64,000 bases of DNA. Source: JAAYDI01 sp052034005. Lineage in GTDB: Bacteria; Planctomycetota; Planctomycetia; Pirellulales; Pirellulaceae. Positions within the stretch are counted from its first letter, which is position 1. The number at the start of each line of letters is the position of its first letter. A program made the position numbers and the translations under genes. The notes under the pieces are model-generated. The model made no database searches. It saw only the letters and a program-made list of their open reading frames with translations, and was not told the origin of the DNA. Location: assembly GCA_052034005.1 (NCBI GenBank), contig JBPOJB010000023.1:186001-250000 (forward strand), in the 5' to 3' direction. Positions 25,981 through 34,994 of this stretch are shown one piece after another.

Positions 25981-27144
25981 ATGCGTGCGAAATCCATGCT
26001 GCTGATCCTCATCGCGCTGGGTTGCGGCCTGGTGGCGTCCATTGCGATCAGCCAGGTGATGGAGCGGGGCAAATCCGCCAATACCGGTCTGGAGACGGTG
26101 CAGATCTACGTCGCGACGGCTGACATCGACATGAACGAGCAGTTGTCGGCGTCCAACGTGCGGCTGGAGGACTGGCCCAAGTCGAAGGTCCCGGAGGGGG
26201 CGATCGTCAATCTGAGCGACATCAACGAGCGGTTCGCGCGGGTCCGTTTCTATCAGGGCGAACCGATCCTGCAGGCCAAGCTGGCCAACGAGATCGACGG
26301 TCCGGCGATCAAGATCCCGGACGGCTACCGCGTTTGCAGCCTGAAGGTCCAGATGGAGCAGGCCGTATCGAACCTGGTGAACCCGGGTGACCGGGTCGAC
26401 ATCTTCGGGTATTTCCGCCAGGGGCGCGGCATTCCGGTCACTGGGACGCGTCAGATCCTGAACAATGTCCGCGTGTTTGCCGTCAACGAGCGTACGGAGA
26501 CGGAGACGGATCAGCAGGGGCGGACGATTGCGGCCAAGACGGTGTCCGTGCTGGTCAAGGAAGACCAGGTGGCCCGGCTCATGCTGGCGGCCGAAATGGG
26601 CACGTTGCGCCTGGCGCTGCGGCGGCCCAACGAGTCGCTGGAAAACGAGAGCAAGCACGGGGAAACGGCGACAGTCGAGTCGCTCTTCGGCTCGCAATCC
26701 GAGTCGGCCGACCCGCACCAGCAGCCGCAGCCGATCGATCCGGCGGCGGTGGCCTCGGCCGGGCTCACCGGCTTGCCCAACCAGGTGCCGGGCTCGAATC
26801 CGCCCGCGCTGCCCCCCGTGCTGGACCTGCCGCCGGCGGGGCCGGCCTGGCAGATGACCGTGCTCACGCCGGACGGGGGCACCTGCTTCACCTGGAACGA
26901 CGAAGACGACCTGCCGAACGAATTCGGCCTCGGCGCCGTCAGGTCCAATGCCGCGGCGCCGGCCACGTCGGCCGCCGCCCAGGGGTCGGCGCCGAACCAG
27001 GCGTGGCCGCCTCGGCCGGCCGCCACCGGCGCGGCATCCGCCGCACCCGACAAGTCACCGGACCCGGAGCCGGAACCCGAACCAGTGGACGAACCACCAA
27101 CACAGGAGAGCGACCAATTGTCGGACAGTCACGAGGGGAGGTGA
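25981..27144 (+). CDS. cpaB: Flp pilus assembly protein CpaB/RcpC
   Basis: A 387-residue protein with an N-terminal membrane anchor (SMLLILIALGCGLVASIAIS). A SAF domain follows at about residues 40-105 (VATADIDMNEQLSASNVRLEDWP), and the CpaB/RcpC core runs to about residue 220 (LVNPGDRVDIFGYF, TVSVLVKEDQVARLMLA). CpaB is a periplasmic protein that works with the secretin. The last 150 residues are Pro/Ala/Gln-rich low complexity, longer than in typical CpaB, and end with an acidic PEPEPEP run. ATG at 25981 has AGAGGGA upstream. Confidence 0.9.
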   Translation: MRAKSMLLILIALGCGLVASIAISQVMERGKSANTGLETVQIYVATADIDMNEQLSASNVRLEDWPKSKVPEGAIVNLSDINERFARVRFYQGEPILQAKLANEIDGPAIKIPDGYRVCSLKVQMEQAVSNLVNPGDRVDIFGYFRQGRGIPVTGTRQILNNVRVFAVNERTETETDQQGRTIAAKTVSVLVKEDQVARLMLAAEMGTLRLALRRPNESLENESKHGETATVESLFGSQSESADPHQQPQPIDPAAVASAGLTGLPNQVPGSNPPALPPVLDLPPAGPAWQMTVLTPDGGTCFTWNDEDDLPNEFGLGAVRSNAAAPATSAAAQGSAPNQAWPPRPAATGAASAAPDKSPDPEPEPEPVDEPPTQESDQLSDSHEGR

Positions 27145-27302
27145 CGCGCTCGCGCCGCGCGGGCGGCGCACGTCGAGGCTCAGCGGGACGACGAACCTTG
27201 ACACGCGGCCGCCAAGCAGCACCAGGCGTGTTGCACTGTCCGCCAAAGAAGGAATCGTGCGTGCTGCGGGCGCAACCCCGCGGCGCGCACGAGGATGGGG
27301 CA

Positions 27303-27323
27303 GCGGAATCGGGGGGATTCCGC
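27303..27323 (+). repeat. Hairpin between cpaB and secretin gene
   Basis: A perfect eight-base stem GCGGAATC/GATTCCGC with a loop of five G. It lies in the 229-base gap upstream of cpaC. The gap also holds a TTGACA, but no convincing -10 element. Confidence 0.5.
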
Positions 27324-27373
27324 TTCACGGATGACCTTAGCGCGTTTTGTTGACAACGCAAGGAAGTACACGG

Positions 27374-29047
27374 ATGTCCAAGCAACGCTGGGCGGTTGCA
27401 TCCGCCATCGTCGGCCTGTTCTCGGCCTGGGCCGTTCTCAGTGCAATCCCATCGTCCGCCATGGCACAGGAGGCGGAGGTGGACGCCGCGGTTCGTGACA
27501 CCATCCATCAGCCGGTGACGTTCAGCATTAACGGACCCACCCAACGGCTCGAGATGGTCATTTCCACCAGCCGCATCTTGACGCTCGAGCACAAGATCCC
27601 GCGGCTGATGGTGGGCAACCCCGAGATCGTCAAGGCCACGCCGATCTCGCCCAACCAGATCCAGCTCTCGGCGCTCAAGACGGGCGTGACGCAGCTGAAC
27701 GTCTGGGACGAGAACGAGAGCCTCTACACGGTCGATGTCGTGATCACTCCCGACGGGCGCGCCTTGCAGATGCTCATCAAGTCCGAGTTCCCGGACGCGG
27801 CCGTGCGCGTGCGGCCCTTGAATAACAGCGTCTACCTGTCGGGGTATGTCCCCAGCCCCGCCATGGTCAACAGCATCGTGCGGATCGCCGAAGACTACTA
27901 CCCGAAGGTCGTCAACAACATGACGATCGGCGGCGTGCAGCAGATCCTGCTCAAGACGAAAGTCATGGAAGTGTCGCGCACGAAACTGCGCAGCGCCGGG
28001 TTCGACTGGTCCTTCCTGAACAACGAAGTGTCGGTGATCCAGTCGGTGAGCGGCTTGATCGCGGGCGGGACGACCACCGGCAGTTGGGCCGCCACGGGCT
28101 CCGACACCGTGCGGTTCGGCATCGTCGGCAACGGCGCTTTCTCGGGGTTCATCGAAGCGCTGCGCCAGAACGACCTGATCAAGGTGCTGGCGGAGCCGCA
28201 GTTGACGACCGTCAGCGGGCGGCCGGCCAGCTTCAACTCGGGCGGCGAGTTCCCGATCATCGTCCCGCAGAGCCTGGGCACGGTCTCGATCGAGTATCGG
28301 CGGTACGGCACGCAGGTGGACGTCGTGCCGATCGTGCTGGGCAACGGCAACTTGCGCCTGGAAGTCCGGCCGCAGGTGAGCGAACTGGACCCATCGACCA
28401 GCGTGGTCATGGCCGGCGTGAGCGTGCCGGGTCTGCGCACGCGGTGGGTGGACACGGCGGTCGAGATGAAGGCGGGCCAGACCCTGGCGCTGGCCGGCCT
28501 GCTGCAGCGGCGCGTCGAGGCCCAGAACCGCGGCCTGCCGTGGCTGTCCGACCTGCCCTGGTTCGGCGCGCCGTTCCGGCATGTCCAGGAGAAGGTCAAC
28601 GAAGTGGAGCTGTTGATCCTGGTGACGCCCGAGTTCGTGGAGGCGGCGGATCCGGACGAGCTGCCCCCGTGCGGGCCGGGCGAGACGACCACATCGCCCA
28701 ACGATGTCGAGCTGTACTTCCGCGGGTACCTGGAAGTGCCCAAGTGCTGTGAGGACGGCACCTGTCCGCAATGCCAGGGGTGCCAGAACGGCCAGCCGGA
28801 CGAGACGCTCCTGCCCGAGGGCGCCGTGCCGCACGAGGCCCTGCCGCTGCCCCCGGACGCGGAAGCCTCGGCCCCACGGCCCGCAGCTCCCGCCGCGCCG
28901 CCCGCCGCCAAGCAGACGGCCCAGAATCAGGCGGTCCAGACGGTCAAACGCCCGCCGGTCCGGGCAGCCGTCTCGGGCGAGGCGCCCGCCGCCGTCAAGG
29001 GGAAGCCGACGCTCATTGGCCCGGTCGGCTATGACACGTTGAAGTGA
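27374..29047 (+). CDS. cpaC: Tad pilus secretin (CpaC/RcpA)
   Basis: A 557-residue outer-membrane secretin. Signal peptide about residues 1-31 (AIVGLFSAWAVLSAIPSSAMA). N-terminal pilus-secretin domain around 45-120 (RILTLEHKIPRLMVGNPEIV), a BON-like section (RVRPLNNSVYLSGYV), then the secretin domain (VLAEPQLTTVSGRPASFNSG and later VEMKAGQTLALAGLL). It forms the ring through which the Flp pilus leaves the cell. After residue 430 comes an unusual tail with a cluster of cysteines (PKCCEDGTCPQCQGC) and then a Pro/Ala-rich stretch, not seen in typical RcpA. ATG at 27374 has AGGAAG upstream. Confidence 0.92.
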   Translation: MSKQRWAVASAIVGLFSAWAVLSAIPSSAMAQEAEVDAAVRDTIHQPVTFSINGPTQRLEMVISTSRILTLEHKIPRLMVGNPEIVKATPISPNQIQLSALKTGVTQLNVWDENESLYTVDVVITPDGRALQMLIKSEFPDAAVRVRPLNNSVYLSGYVPSPAMVNSIVRIAEDYYPKVVNNMTIGGVQQILLKTKVMEVSRTKLRSAGFDWSFLNNEVSVIQSVSGLIAGGTTTGSWAATGSDTVRFGIVGNGAFSGFIEALRQNDLIKVLAEPQLTTVSGRPASFNSGGEFPIIVPQSLGTVSIEYRRYGTQVDVVPIVLGNGNLRLEVRPQVSELDPSTSVVMAGVSVPGLRTRWVDTAVEMKAGQTLALAGLLQRRVEAQNRGLPWLSDLPWFGAPFRHVQEKVNEVELLILVTPEFVEAADPDELPPCGPGETTTSPNDVELYFRGYLEVPKCCEDGTCPQCQGCQNGQPDETLLPEGAVPHEALPLPPDAEASAPRPAAPAAPPAAKQTAQNQAVQTVKRPPVRAAVSGEAPAAVKGKPTLIGPVGYDTLK

Positions 29048-29066
29048 GAGGGGATACGCCGACACC

Positions 29067-30278
29067 ATGACCAACGTGCTGCGCCTGGCAATTGTCGATC
29101 CGAACGATGCGCATCGGGACGCGCTCAAGAAAATGCTCTTGGGCATGGACACCTGCTGGCTGGAAGCCGAGTCCTCGCGGTACGAGTTCTTCGTGGACAT
29201 CGTGAGCCAGACGCACCCGGAGGTCGGCGTGATCGGCATGGACGCCGACCCGAACAAAGCGCTCCAGTTGATCCACAACCTCCGCGAATCGGCCCCGGAG
29301 TGCAGCATCCTGGTGGTCAGCAGCAGCACCGACGGGCAGTTGATCCTCAAGGCCATGCGCGCCGGGGCCAAGGAGTTCCTGACCCAGCCGGTGGGGATCG
29401 AAGAGTTGCTGTTGGCCCTCGAGCGGATCGGGACGCACCGGGTCGGGGGGGGCCGCGGCCGATCGCGCAAGTGCCGCATGGTGGCGGTGGCCGGCGCCAC
29501 GGGCGGCGTCGGTTCGACCAGCCTGGCGGTCAACCTGGGATGCGTCCTGGCCGCCAACGAGTCCAACTCGGTCGCCCTGGTGGACCTCGACCTGTCGCTG
29601 GGCGATGCGGACGTCTTCCTCGACACGATCCCCGACTACACGATCGTCGATGTCGTCCAGAACATCTCGCGGCTGGATTTCCAGCTGCTCAAACGGTCGA
29701 TGACCAAGCACACTTCAGGCCTCTACCTGCTGCCGCGGCCGGTCCAGCTCCAAGACATCTCGCTGGTCACCCCCGATGACCTGCAGCGCGTCTTCGGCCT
29801 GCTGAAGGCCACGTTCTCGCATGTCATCATCGACCTGTCGAAGGCGTACAACCGCGTCGACATGGCGGCGTTGCAGGCATCCAACCAGGTGCTGCTGGTG
29901 ACCCAGCTGGACCTCCCCTGCCTGCGCAACGTCGTGCGCTTGATGATGTCGTTCGACGCCGTCGACGGGCTGAAGGACAAGGTCCAGATCGTGGTCAACC
30001 GGATCGGTCTGGACAACGGCCACATCAGCCTGAAGAAAGCTAAGGAGACGATCGGGCGCGACATTTTCTGGCGGTTGCCGAACGACTACCGCGTGATGGT
30101 CGAAATGCGCAATAACGGGGTGCCGTTGGTGGAGCAGGCCCCGCGCGCCGCGATCACCCAGGCCATCGTGGCGCTGGCCGAGGAACTCTCGGGCGCCCCG
30201 CGCGGCGAGGAGGACGCGAGCCCGGACAGCAAGGGCCGCTGGCTCGCCTTCTGGGGCAAGAACAAGGCGAAGCCGTAG
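29067..30278 (+). CDS. tadZ: TadZ/CpaE-like pilus localisation ATPase
   Basis: A 403-residue protein. Residues 1-120 form a receiver-like domain; the usual phospho-acceptor Asp position appears to be Gly (VGVIGMDADP), so it is probably not phosphorylated. Residues about 137-370 form a ParA/MinD-like domain: AGATGGVGSTSLAVNLG replaces the normal KGGxGKT, so both Walker-A lysines are missing. VDLDLSLGDADVF follows as the next conserved block. TadZ proteins mark the pole or site where the pilus machine is built, and many have atypical Walker A motifs. The next gene, tadA, is 310 bases downstream, the largest gap of the cluster. Confidence 0.88.
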   Translation: MTNVLRLAIVDPNDAHRDALKKMLLGMDTCWLEAESSRYEFFVDIVSQTHPEVGVIGMDADPNKALQLIHNLRESAPECSILVVSSSTDGQLILKAMRAGAKEFLTQPVGIEELLLALERIGTHRVGGGRGRSRKCRMVAVAGATGGVGSTSLAVNLGCVLAANESNSVALVDLDLSLGDADVFLDTIPDYTIVDVVQNISRLDFQLLKRSMTKHTSGLYLLPRPVQLQDISLVTPDDLQRVFGLLKATFSHVIIDLSKAYNRVDMAALQASNQVLLVTQLDLPCLRNVVRLMMSFDAVDGLKDKVQIVVNRIGLDNGHISLKKAKETIGRDIFWRLPNDYRVMVEMRNNGVPLVEQAPRAAITQAIVALAEELSGAPRGEEDASPDSKGRWLAFWGKNKAKP

Positions 30279-30588
30279 GCGCTTCCCATTCTCGACTCCG
30301 CCGCTCCGCGGTGGGTTTCAGCACGTCCCCGCCTGTGTCGGGTGGCGCCGGTGGTAGCGGTTCTAGGGCGTTCCGGGTCGCAAGCCGGGCAGGATCGGCG
30401 GGGATGCGCGATCGGGGCGGCTTTCTTCCGTGAGCTATGCTTTCACAGGCGTGGCGAGTCGGCGGCCCGTGTCCAGCCGGTCGCGCGTCCATCAGCCCAA
30501 CACGATATTTGCCCACCGGGTGGGCGGGGCACGCGACCGTGCATGTCCCGAGGTCTCCCGGAACTGCCTTGCATCGACGGACAGGAAG
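30279..30588 (+). other. Intergenic gap between tadZ and tadA
   Basis: A 310-base stretch without a convincing gene. The tadA frame is open back to 30430, but only the ATG at 30589 has a ribosome-binding site (AGGAAG) and a sensible N-terminus. A separate promoter may sit here, although I found no clear -35/-10 pair. Confidence 0.45.
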
Positions 30589-31911
30589 ATGGCCAATCCC
30601 GCTCCCGCCGCACGCTCGGTTGACGCAGCCCGAGCCGAGGAATTCGACAAACTCAAGCGCCGCATCCACAGCAAGCTGGTGGACAAGCTGGACTTGACGA
30701 AGGTCGGCGAGCTGGAGGGCGAGGTCCTGCGGCGCGAGATCCGCCTGGTGGTCGAGCACTTGTGCGACACGGAGGAGACGTTTCTGAACCGCAACGAGCG
30801 GGAGCGGCTGATCGAGGAGGTGCTGGACGAGACGTTCGGCCTGGGCCCGCTCGAGATGCTGCTCAAGGACCACTCCATCAGCGACATCCTGATCAACGGC
30901 CCCAAGAACATCTATGTGGAGCGGCGCGGGAAGATCGAGCGGACGACGGTCGAGTTCCGCGACAACGCGCACCTGCTGCAGATCATCGACCGCATTGTCT
31001 CGAACGTGGGCCGGCGCGTGGACGAGGTCTGCCCGATGGTCGACGCCCGGCTGCCGGACGGCTCGCGTTTCAACGCCATCATTCCGCCGCTGGCCCTGGA
31101 CGGCCCGGCCGTGTCCATCCGGCGGTTCGGCGCCAACCCGCTCAAGCTGGAAGACCTGCTCAACTACAAGGCGTTCACGCCGGAGATGGTGATGCTGCTC
31201 GAGGGCGCGATCAAGGCGCGTCTGAACATCATCATCGCGGGCGGCACGGGGTCCGGCAAAACGACGCTGCTCAATACGCTCTCGAGCTTCATCTCCAACT
31301 CCGACCGCATCGTGACGATCGAGGACGCGGCGGAGCTGCAGCTCCAGCAGGAGCACGTCGTGCGTCTCGAGACGCGTCCGCCCAACATCGAAGGCAAGGG
31401 GGCCATCACGGCCACCGACCTGGTCCGCAACGCGCTGCGGATGCGTCCCGAGCGGATCATCATCGGCGAGTGCCGCGGCGGCGAGACGCTGGATATGCTG
31501 CAGGCCATGAACACGGGTCACGACGGCTCGCTGACCACCATCCACGCCAACACCCCCCGCGACGGCATCGCGCGCCTCGAGACGATGATCATGATGTCGG
31601 GCTTCGAGATGCCCATCAAGGCGATGCGGCAGCAGATCGCCAGCGCGGTACACCTGATCATTCAGGCCAACCGCCTGCAGGGCGGGCCGCGGCGCGTGAC
31701 GCACATCACGGAAGTCGTGGGCATGGAGCAGGACACGGTGATCATGCAGGACGTGTACAAGTACGTGCAGGAGGGCATCGACGAGACGGGGCGCGCGCGC
31801 GGCCGATTCGAAGCGACCGGCATCCGCCCGACCTTCATGACCCGACTGGAGGCCGCCGGCGTGCGACTGCCCGCCAGCGCGTTCCGCCAGCGCGTCATGA
31901 TGACGGACTAG
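30589..31911 (+). CDS. tadA: Tad pilus assembly ATPase TadA/CpaF
   Basis: A 440-residue type II/IV secretion-type hexameric ATPase. An N-terminal helical domain (about 1-100) precedes the motor: Walker A GGTGSGKTT near residues 217-225, the Asp box ending in VTIEDAAELQL, Walker B IIIGECRGGE and the His box GHDGSLTTIHANTPRD. It powers pilus extension and probably retraction at the cytoplasmic face of the inner membrane. Length matches CpaF. The 3' end is 19 bases from tadB. Confidence 0.95.
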   Translation: MANPAPAARSVDAARAEEFDKLKRRIHSKLVDKLDLTKVGELEGEVLRREIRLVVEHLCDTEETFLNRNERERLIEEVLDETFGLGPLEMLLKDHSISDILINGPKNIYVERRGKIERTTVEFRDNAHLLQIIDRIVSNVGRRVDEVCPMVDARLPDGSRFNAIIPPLALDGPAVSIRRFGANPLKLEDLLNYKAFTPEMVMLLEGAIKARLNIIIAGGTGSGKTTLLNTLSSFISNSDRIVTIEDAAELQLQQEHVVRLETRPPNIEGKGAITATDLVRNALRMRPERIIIGECRGGETLDMLQAMNTGHDGSLTTIHANTPRDGIARLETMIMMSGFEMPIKAMRQQIASAVHLIIQANRLQGGPRRVTHITEVVGMEQDTVIMQDVYKYVQEGIDETGRARGRFEATGIRPTFMTRLEAAGVRLPASAFRQRVMMTD

Positions 31912-31930
31912 TTACCCGATTGGAAGAGCC

Positions 31931-32902
31931 ATGTTGACCATCATCGTTATTGTCGCCTCCTTCATCGGCGTGGCCGCGCTGGTCGGCGGCATCGCCATCA
32001 TGTTCCGCGGCGACGCGTCGAACGTCGTGGAGGAGCGGCTGGATGTGTTCGCCGGCAGCAAAAGCGCCGCGCTCGGACGGGTCCACGAAACGGAACCGAG
32101 CCTGCTGGCGTCGCCGCTGGACGAGACGCACAGCATCTTCGACAGCCTGCTGTCCCGCGTCGGCGACCTGCGCCGCCTGCTGAGCCAGGCGGACGTGGCC
32201 CTGGACCCCTCCCGGTTCGTGCTGCTCAGCGCCGGGTTGGCCACGGCGGCCGCCGCCGCCTGCGTGCTGGTGCCCGCCATCCCGAAGTTCTTCGCGCCCG
32301 TGGCCGCGCCCGTCGGCGGCGCCCTGCCGCTGCTCTGGGCGCTCCTGCGGCGCCGCAAACGGCTCCGGAAGTTCGGCCAGCAGATGCCCGAAGCGCTCGA
32401 ACTGATCAGCCGCGCGCTCCGCGCCGGCCATAGCCTGGCCAGCGGCATCAACCTGGTGTCGGACGAGATGGCCGAACCGATCAGCAAGGAGTTCCGGCGG
32501 TGCTACGAGGCCCAGAACCTCGGTATCCCGCTCGAAGAGGCCCTGGAAGACATGTGCGAACGGGTGCCGAACCTGGACCTGCGGTTCTTCGTGACGGCCA
32601 TCGTCCTGCAGCGCCAGACGGGTGGCGACCTGGCCGAGATCCTCGACAAGATCGGCTCGCTCATCCGCGAGCGGTTCAAGATCTGGGGCCAGATCCAGGC
32701 GCTCACGGGCGAAGGCCGCCTGTCCGGCATCGTCCTGCTGGCACTGCCACCCGCACTGTTCCTCGTCATGTATTACCTGAACCCCGACTACTGCACCGTG
32801 CTGTTCAACGACTCGCTGGGCCATAAGATGCTCGCCGGCGCCGTCGTCATGCAGATCATCGGGGCGGTCGTCATCAAGAAGATCATCAGCATCAAGGTCT
32901 AG
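31931..32902 (+). CDS. tadB: Tad pilus inner-membrane protein TadB
   Basis: A 323-residue membrane protein with a type II secretion F domain in the middle (MPEALELISRALRAGHSLASG, then LEEALEDMCERVPNLDLRFF). Hydrophobic helices lie at the N-terminus (LTIIVIVASFIGVAALVGGI), before the F domain, and at the end. TadB and TadC form the platform on which the TadA motor acts. The start has GGAAGAG upstream. It is followed by tadC after 69 bases. Confidence 0.92.
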   Translation: MLTIIVIVASFIGVAALVGGIAIMFRGDASNVVEERLDVFAGSKSAALGRVHETEPSLLASPLDETHSIFDSLLSRVGDLRRLLSQADVALDPSRFVLLSAGLATAAAAACVLVPAIPKFFAPVAAPVGGALPLLWALLRRRKRLRKFGQQMPEALELISRALRAGHSLASGINLVSDEMAEPISKEFRRCYEAQNLGIPLEEALEDMCERVPNLDLRFFVTAIVLQRQTGGDLAEILDKIGSLIRERFKIWGQIQALTGEGRLSGIVLLALPPALFLVMYYLNPDYCTVLFNDSLGHKMLAGAVVMQIIGAVVIKKIISIKV

Positions 32903-32971
32903 TCGTCCGCCGCGCAGTCCCGCACACACGCGGACGCGCGCGCACGCATTCACCTACGAGAGTCCTGACCC

Positions 32972-33979
32972 ATGGCCATCATCTTGCTCGCTGCCTCCGG
33001 CTCGTCTCTGCTCATGCCGGTGCTGGGCTTCTTCCTGTTCGGGTCGGCCGCCTGGCTGCTGCTGGATCTGTTCTCGTCCCGCGCGACAACGGCCGAACAG
33101 CGGCTCGACGAGTTCAAGGACCCCGCCATCCGCAAACGTAAAGAGGCCGAAGGTGCGCGCCGTGCCCTGTCGACCGAAGCGGCTGCCCGCATGTGGGAGA
33201 AAGTGTCGCCGACCCTGGCCAAACCGCTCCAACCGAAAAACGAGGGGGAGGCCAGCAAACTGCGGCTCCGCATGGCCCAGGCCGGGTTCCGCAGCGAAGC
33301 CGCGCCGTCGCTCTTCCTGAGCCTGAAGTTCGCCATGCTCATCGCCGGACTCTTCATCGGCGGCGGCGCCGTGCTGATCCTGGCCCATCTCAATGGCACG
33401 CCCCTGCTGGGACAGAAGAACCTCTTCAAGTGCATCATGATCGCCGGCGGCATGTTCTATCTACCCGAACTGATCCTGACCTGGCTCACCAAACGCCGCA
33501 AACAACAGATCTTCCTCGGGCTCCCCGACGCCCTCGACCTGATGGTCGTCTGCGTCGAGGCCGGACTCGGCCTGGACCAGGCCATGCGCCGCGTGGCCGA
33601 CGAAATGCAGAAGTCCTACCCGGTCATCGCCGCGGAATTCGGGCTCTGCAACCTGCATATGCAAATGGGACGCAGTCGGGCCCAAGTGCTGCAGGAACTC
33701 GGACAACGCAGCGGCGTCGATGACCTGCGCGCCCTCGCCTCCATCCTCATCCAGGCCGATAAGTTCGGATCCAGCATCGCTCAGGCCCTGCGCGTTCAAA
33801 GCGACTCGATGCGCACACGACGCCGACAGATCGCCGAAGAAAAGGCCGCCAAGACGGCCGTCAAACTGATCTTCCCCCTGGTCCTGTTCATCTTCCCCGG
33901 CATCTTCGTCGTGCTGGTCGGACCCGCCGCCATCACCATGGTGCGCGAGATGTTCCCAGCCATGCAGGGACGTCATTAA
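32972..33979 (+). CDS. tadC: Tad pilus inner-membrane protein TadC
   Basis: A 335-residue partner of TadB, with the same F-domain fold (LPDALDLMVVCVEAGLGLDQ and later DDLRALASILIQADKFGSSI) and the conserved RRRQIAEEKAAKTAVKLIFP before the last helix. Three to four membrane helices are visible. The N-terminus has a hydrophobic segment of about 25 residues. It is the last gene of the compact Tad cluster and is followed by a strong hairpin. Confidence 0.92.
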   Translation: MAIILLAASGSSLLMPVLGFFLFGSAAWLLLDLFSSRATTAEQRLDEFKDPAIRKRKEAEGARRALSTEAAARMWEKVSPTLAKPLQPKNEGEASKLRLRMAQAGFRSEAAPSLFLSLKFAMLIAGLFIGGGAVLILAHLNGTPLLGQKNLFKCIMIAGGMFYLPELILTWLTKRRKQQIFLGLPDALDLMVVCVEAGLGLDQAMRRVADEMQKSYPVIAAEFGLCNLHMQMGRSRAQVLQELGQRSGVDDLRALASILIQADKFGSSIAQALRVQSDSMRTRRRQIAEEKAAKTAVKLIFPLVLFIFPGIFVVLVGPAAITMVREMFPAMQGRH

Positions 33980-34032
33980 TTCAGGCAGCCTGTGCGTAGC
34001 AGGCAAAACAGGCAAAATATACGGACCGCCGA

Positions 34033-34067
34033 ATCGGCAGCGCAGACCGGGCGACCTGCGCGCCGAT
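34033..34067 (+). terminator. Strong hairpin downstream of tadC
   Basis: ATCGGC-A-GCGCAG pairs with CTGCGC-GCCGAT: twelve base pairs with one bulged A and a ten-base loop. No T-run follows. It is preceded by tandem AGGCAAAA words. Most simply it is the 3' end of the Tad transcript, though a structured RNA leader of the next gene is possible. Confidence 0.45.
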
Positions 34068-34247
34068 AACTGACTCCGGAGGATGCTGCCCTTTGCGCGC
34101 GCCCGGGGCCGGGTGCCGTTCGAGCGGAGGCCTCCGTGGGTGTGACGGCCGCCTGCCGGCCGTGGTGGGAAGTACCAAGGACGCTCGTGTACGGACGCGC
34201 GCCACCAGAGCGACCGGGGACAGGTCGCAGTTGCGGGGGACAGGAAC

Positions 34248-34814
34248 ATGCGACGGCTAACGATCGTGTTGGGATTCGCCTTCATGTGCGTTTTGCAAGG
34301 GAGTGAGGCGAGCGCCGACTTGCAGACGTTTAAGGCCAAATGGCACTGCTTCTGGAATCGCGTGCATGTCGACTGGCACCGCAACAACGCCTGGCCGGAG
34401 CCGTTTAATCTGGTCGATCGCGAGGCGTTCAAGGCGCCGCTCGTGATGATGGTGGACAGCGGATGGCAGCTGCAGAACACGATCCCCGACGAGCTGTTCA
34501 ACGCGGAGACTCAGGAACTGACACACGCCGGCGAACTGAAAGTCCACTGGATCCTGACCCAGATGCCCACTCGGCGGCGGATGGTGTTCGTTTTGCGCGG
34601 CAGCACGCCGGAGGCCACGGAAGCCCGCGTGAAATCGGTCGAGAAGGTCGCGGCGACGGTCTCCGGCGGAGGCCCGGCCGCAATCGGCGTGACGGACATC
34701 ATCCCGCGGGGCGGGTCGGCCTCCGCGTCGGAGCGGGTCAGCGTGAGCTACGAGTCGTCGGCACCGCCGCCACGACTGCCGGAGATGGGCGGAGGCTCCG
34801 GGCAAGCGCAGTAA
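34248..34814 (+). CDS. Exported protein of unknown function next to Tad cluster
   Basis: A 188-residue protein with a signal peptide (MRRLTIVLGFAFMCVLQGSEA). The mature part begins FKAKWHCFWNRVHVDWHRNNAWPEPF, aromatic-rich with a His/Trp pattern, and continues with PTRRRMVFVLRGSTPEATEARV, a strand-helix pattern. The last 40 residues are Gly/Ser/Pro-rich. It has a strong ribosome-binding site (GGGGGACAGG). I have seen this protein type only as hypothetical in planctomycetes. Its position between tadC and a TPR lipoprotein suggests a link to the pilus, which is inference from context. Confidence 0.7.
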   Translation: MRRLTIVLGFAFMCVLQGSEASADLQTFKAKWHCFWNRVHVDWHRNNAWPEPFNLVDREAFKAPLVMMVDSGWQLQNTIPDELFNAETQELTHAGELKVHWILTQMPTRRRMVFVLRGSTPEATEARVKSVEKVAATVSGGGPAAIGVTDIIPRGGSASASERVSVSYESSAPPPRLPEMGGGSGQAQ

Positions 34815-34994
34815 GTCCTCGAAGCCCAGGATGTCGCGCTTTGGCGGGCATTTGCGGGCTTTGACCTTCAGTCGGCGCGCCGTCGCGACCGATCTTTAGC
34901 CTGAAGGTACGCAGCGGAAGCACTGGACGACGCGGAGGGCGCGGGGATGTGAGCTTGCCCTGCCGCGTCCGGTCCACGCTCAAGGAGGTGCGGG

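Noticed and set aside
26939..29626. Minus-strand frame (895 codons) across the cpaB-cpaC region
   Set aside because: Crosses two clear pilus genes and an intergenic region; no domains seen.
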